Assembly: GCF_037027445.1 (NCBI RefSeq)
Contig: NZ_JBANDL010000002.1
Span: 4,560,001 to 4,624,000, forward strand
Reading direction: 5' to 3'
Origin: Lysobacter firmicutimachus
GTDB lineage: Bacteria; Pseudomonadota; Gammaproteobacteria; Xanthomonadales; Xanthomonadaceae
Length of the DNA stretch: 64,000 nucleotides
A program made the translations under genes and the position numbers. A model generated the notes under the pieces. The model was not told where the DNA came from, made no database searches, and saw only the letters and a program-made list of their open reading frames with translations. Positions 63,937 to 64,000 of the stretch are shown here, piece after piece (the stretch's first letter is position 1; each line of letters starts with the position of its first letter).

Positions 63937-64000
63937 ACCTCGCCCGCCAAGCGGCGCAAAGTCGATGCGTGATCGGCGCCACAAAAAGGTATGCTCGTAA

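Overview
The window looks like a chromosome segment of a Lysobacter-like member of the Xanthomonadaceae. Three things point there: very high GC with strong codon bias in most genes, dozens of dispersed REP-type repeats containing GTAGGAGCGGCGTGAGCCGC together with a RAYT transposase, and several toxin/immunity loci of the Xanthomonadales type IV secretion system (X-T4SS), including two proteins with a recognisable XVIPCD secretion domain. The genus call is an inference from content; no rRNA, tRNA or T4SS machinery gene lies in the window.

Layout. 1-4.6 kb: housekeeping/accessory genes (DUF1697 fragment, GFA-type zinc protein, MFS exporter, TPR protein, dihydrofolate-reductase-like protein). 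5.0-22.1 kb: an effector/immunity region. It holds a class 3 lipase with its overlapping lipoprotein partner and a second, frameshifted partner copy; a caspase-like protein fused to a beta-propeller; an RTX-repeat/M91 metalloprotease with a downstream lipoprotein; two LprI-like proteins; an M23-like/PG-binding/XVIPCD effector; and a tandem array of three paralogous exported proteins. 22.2-26.7 kb: a visibly AT-richer block with an XRE regulator and its 24-bp palindromic operator, an XRE-ImmA/IrrE metallopeptidase pair, a membrane protein and genes of unknown function. 26.7-30.5 kb: a segment bounded by two copies of the aceE 3' end (100 bp identical), carrying a frameshifted Mrr-type nuclease, a second XVIPCD effector (DUF6973-like toxin domain) and its lipoprotein partner.

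30.5-39.4 kb: aceE, a tandem array built from the RAYT 3' end plus REP pairs, the RAYT gene, a sugE-GST operon with a divergent LysR regulator, and a second LysR regulator divergent from an NAD(P)H-dependent FMN reductase. 39.4-49.1 kb: NADP-malic enzyme; a citrate/tricarboxylate locus (TctD/TctE-type two-component system, a coupled solute-binding protein, an OprO/P-type porin, a CitMHS transporter); and phaB. 49.2-64 kb: mostly conserved chromosomal genes (DUF1704 metallopeptidase-like, rsgA, alaA, SGNH hydrolase, methyltransferase, NodB deacetylase, a three-domain monothiol glutaredoxin, NIPSNAP, DUF924, AMP nucleosidase, a pair of amidohydrolases, DUF1761, an HCCA-isomerase-type thioredoxin-fold protein).

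How it fits together: the 5-22 kb and 28.9-30.4 kb loci look like cargo of an X-T4SS encoded elsewhere. Toxins aimed at lipid, peptidoglycan and protein are each paired with an exported partner that would protect the periplasm. The duplicated aceE end, the AT-rich block, frameshifts near junctions and amplified repeats show that this part of the chromosome is being remodelled. All functional calls rest on motifs read by eye; no database search or alignment was run.
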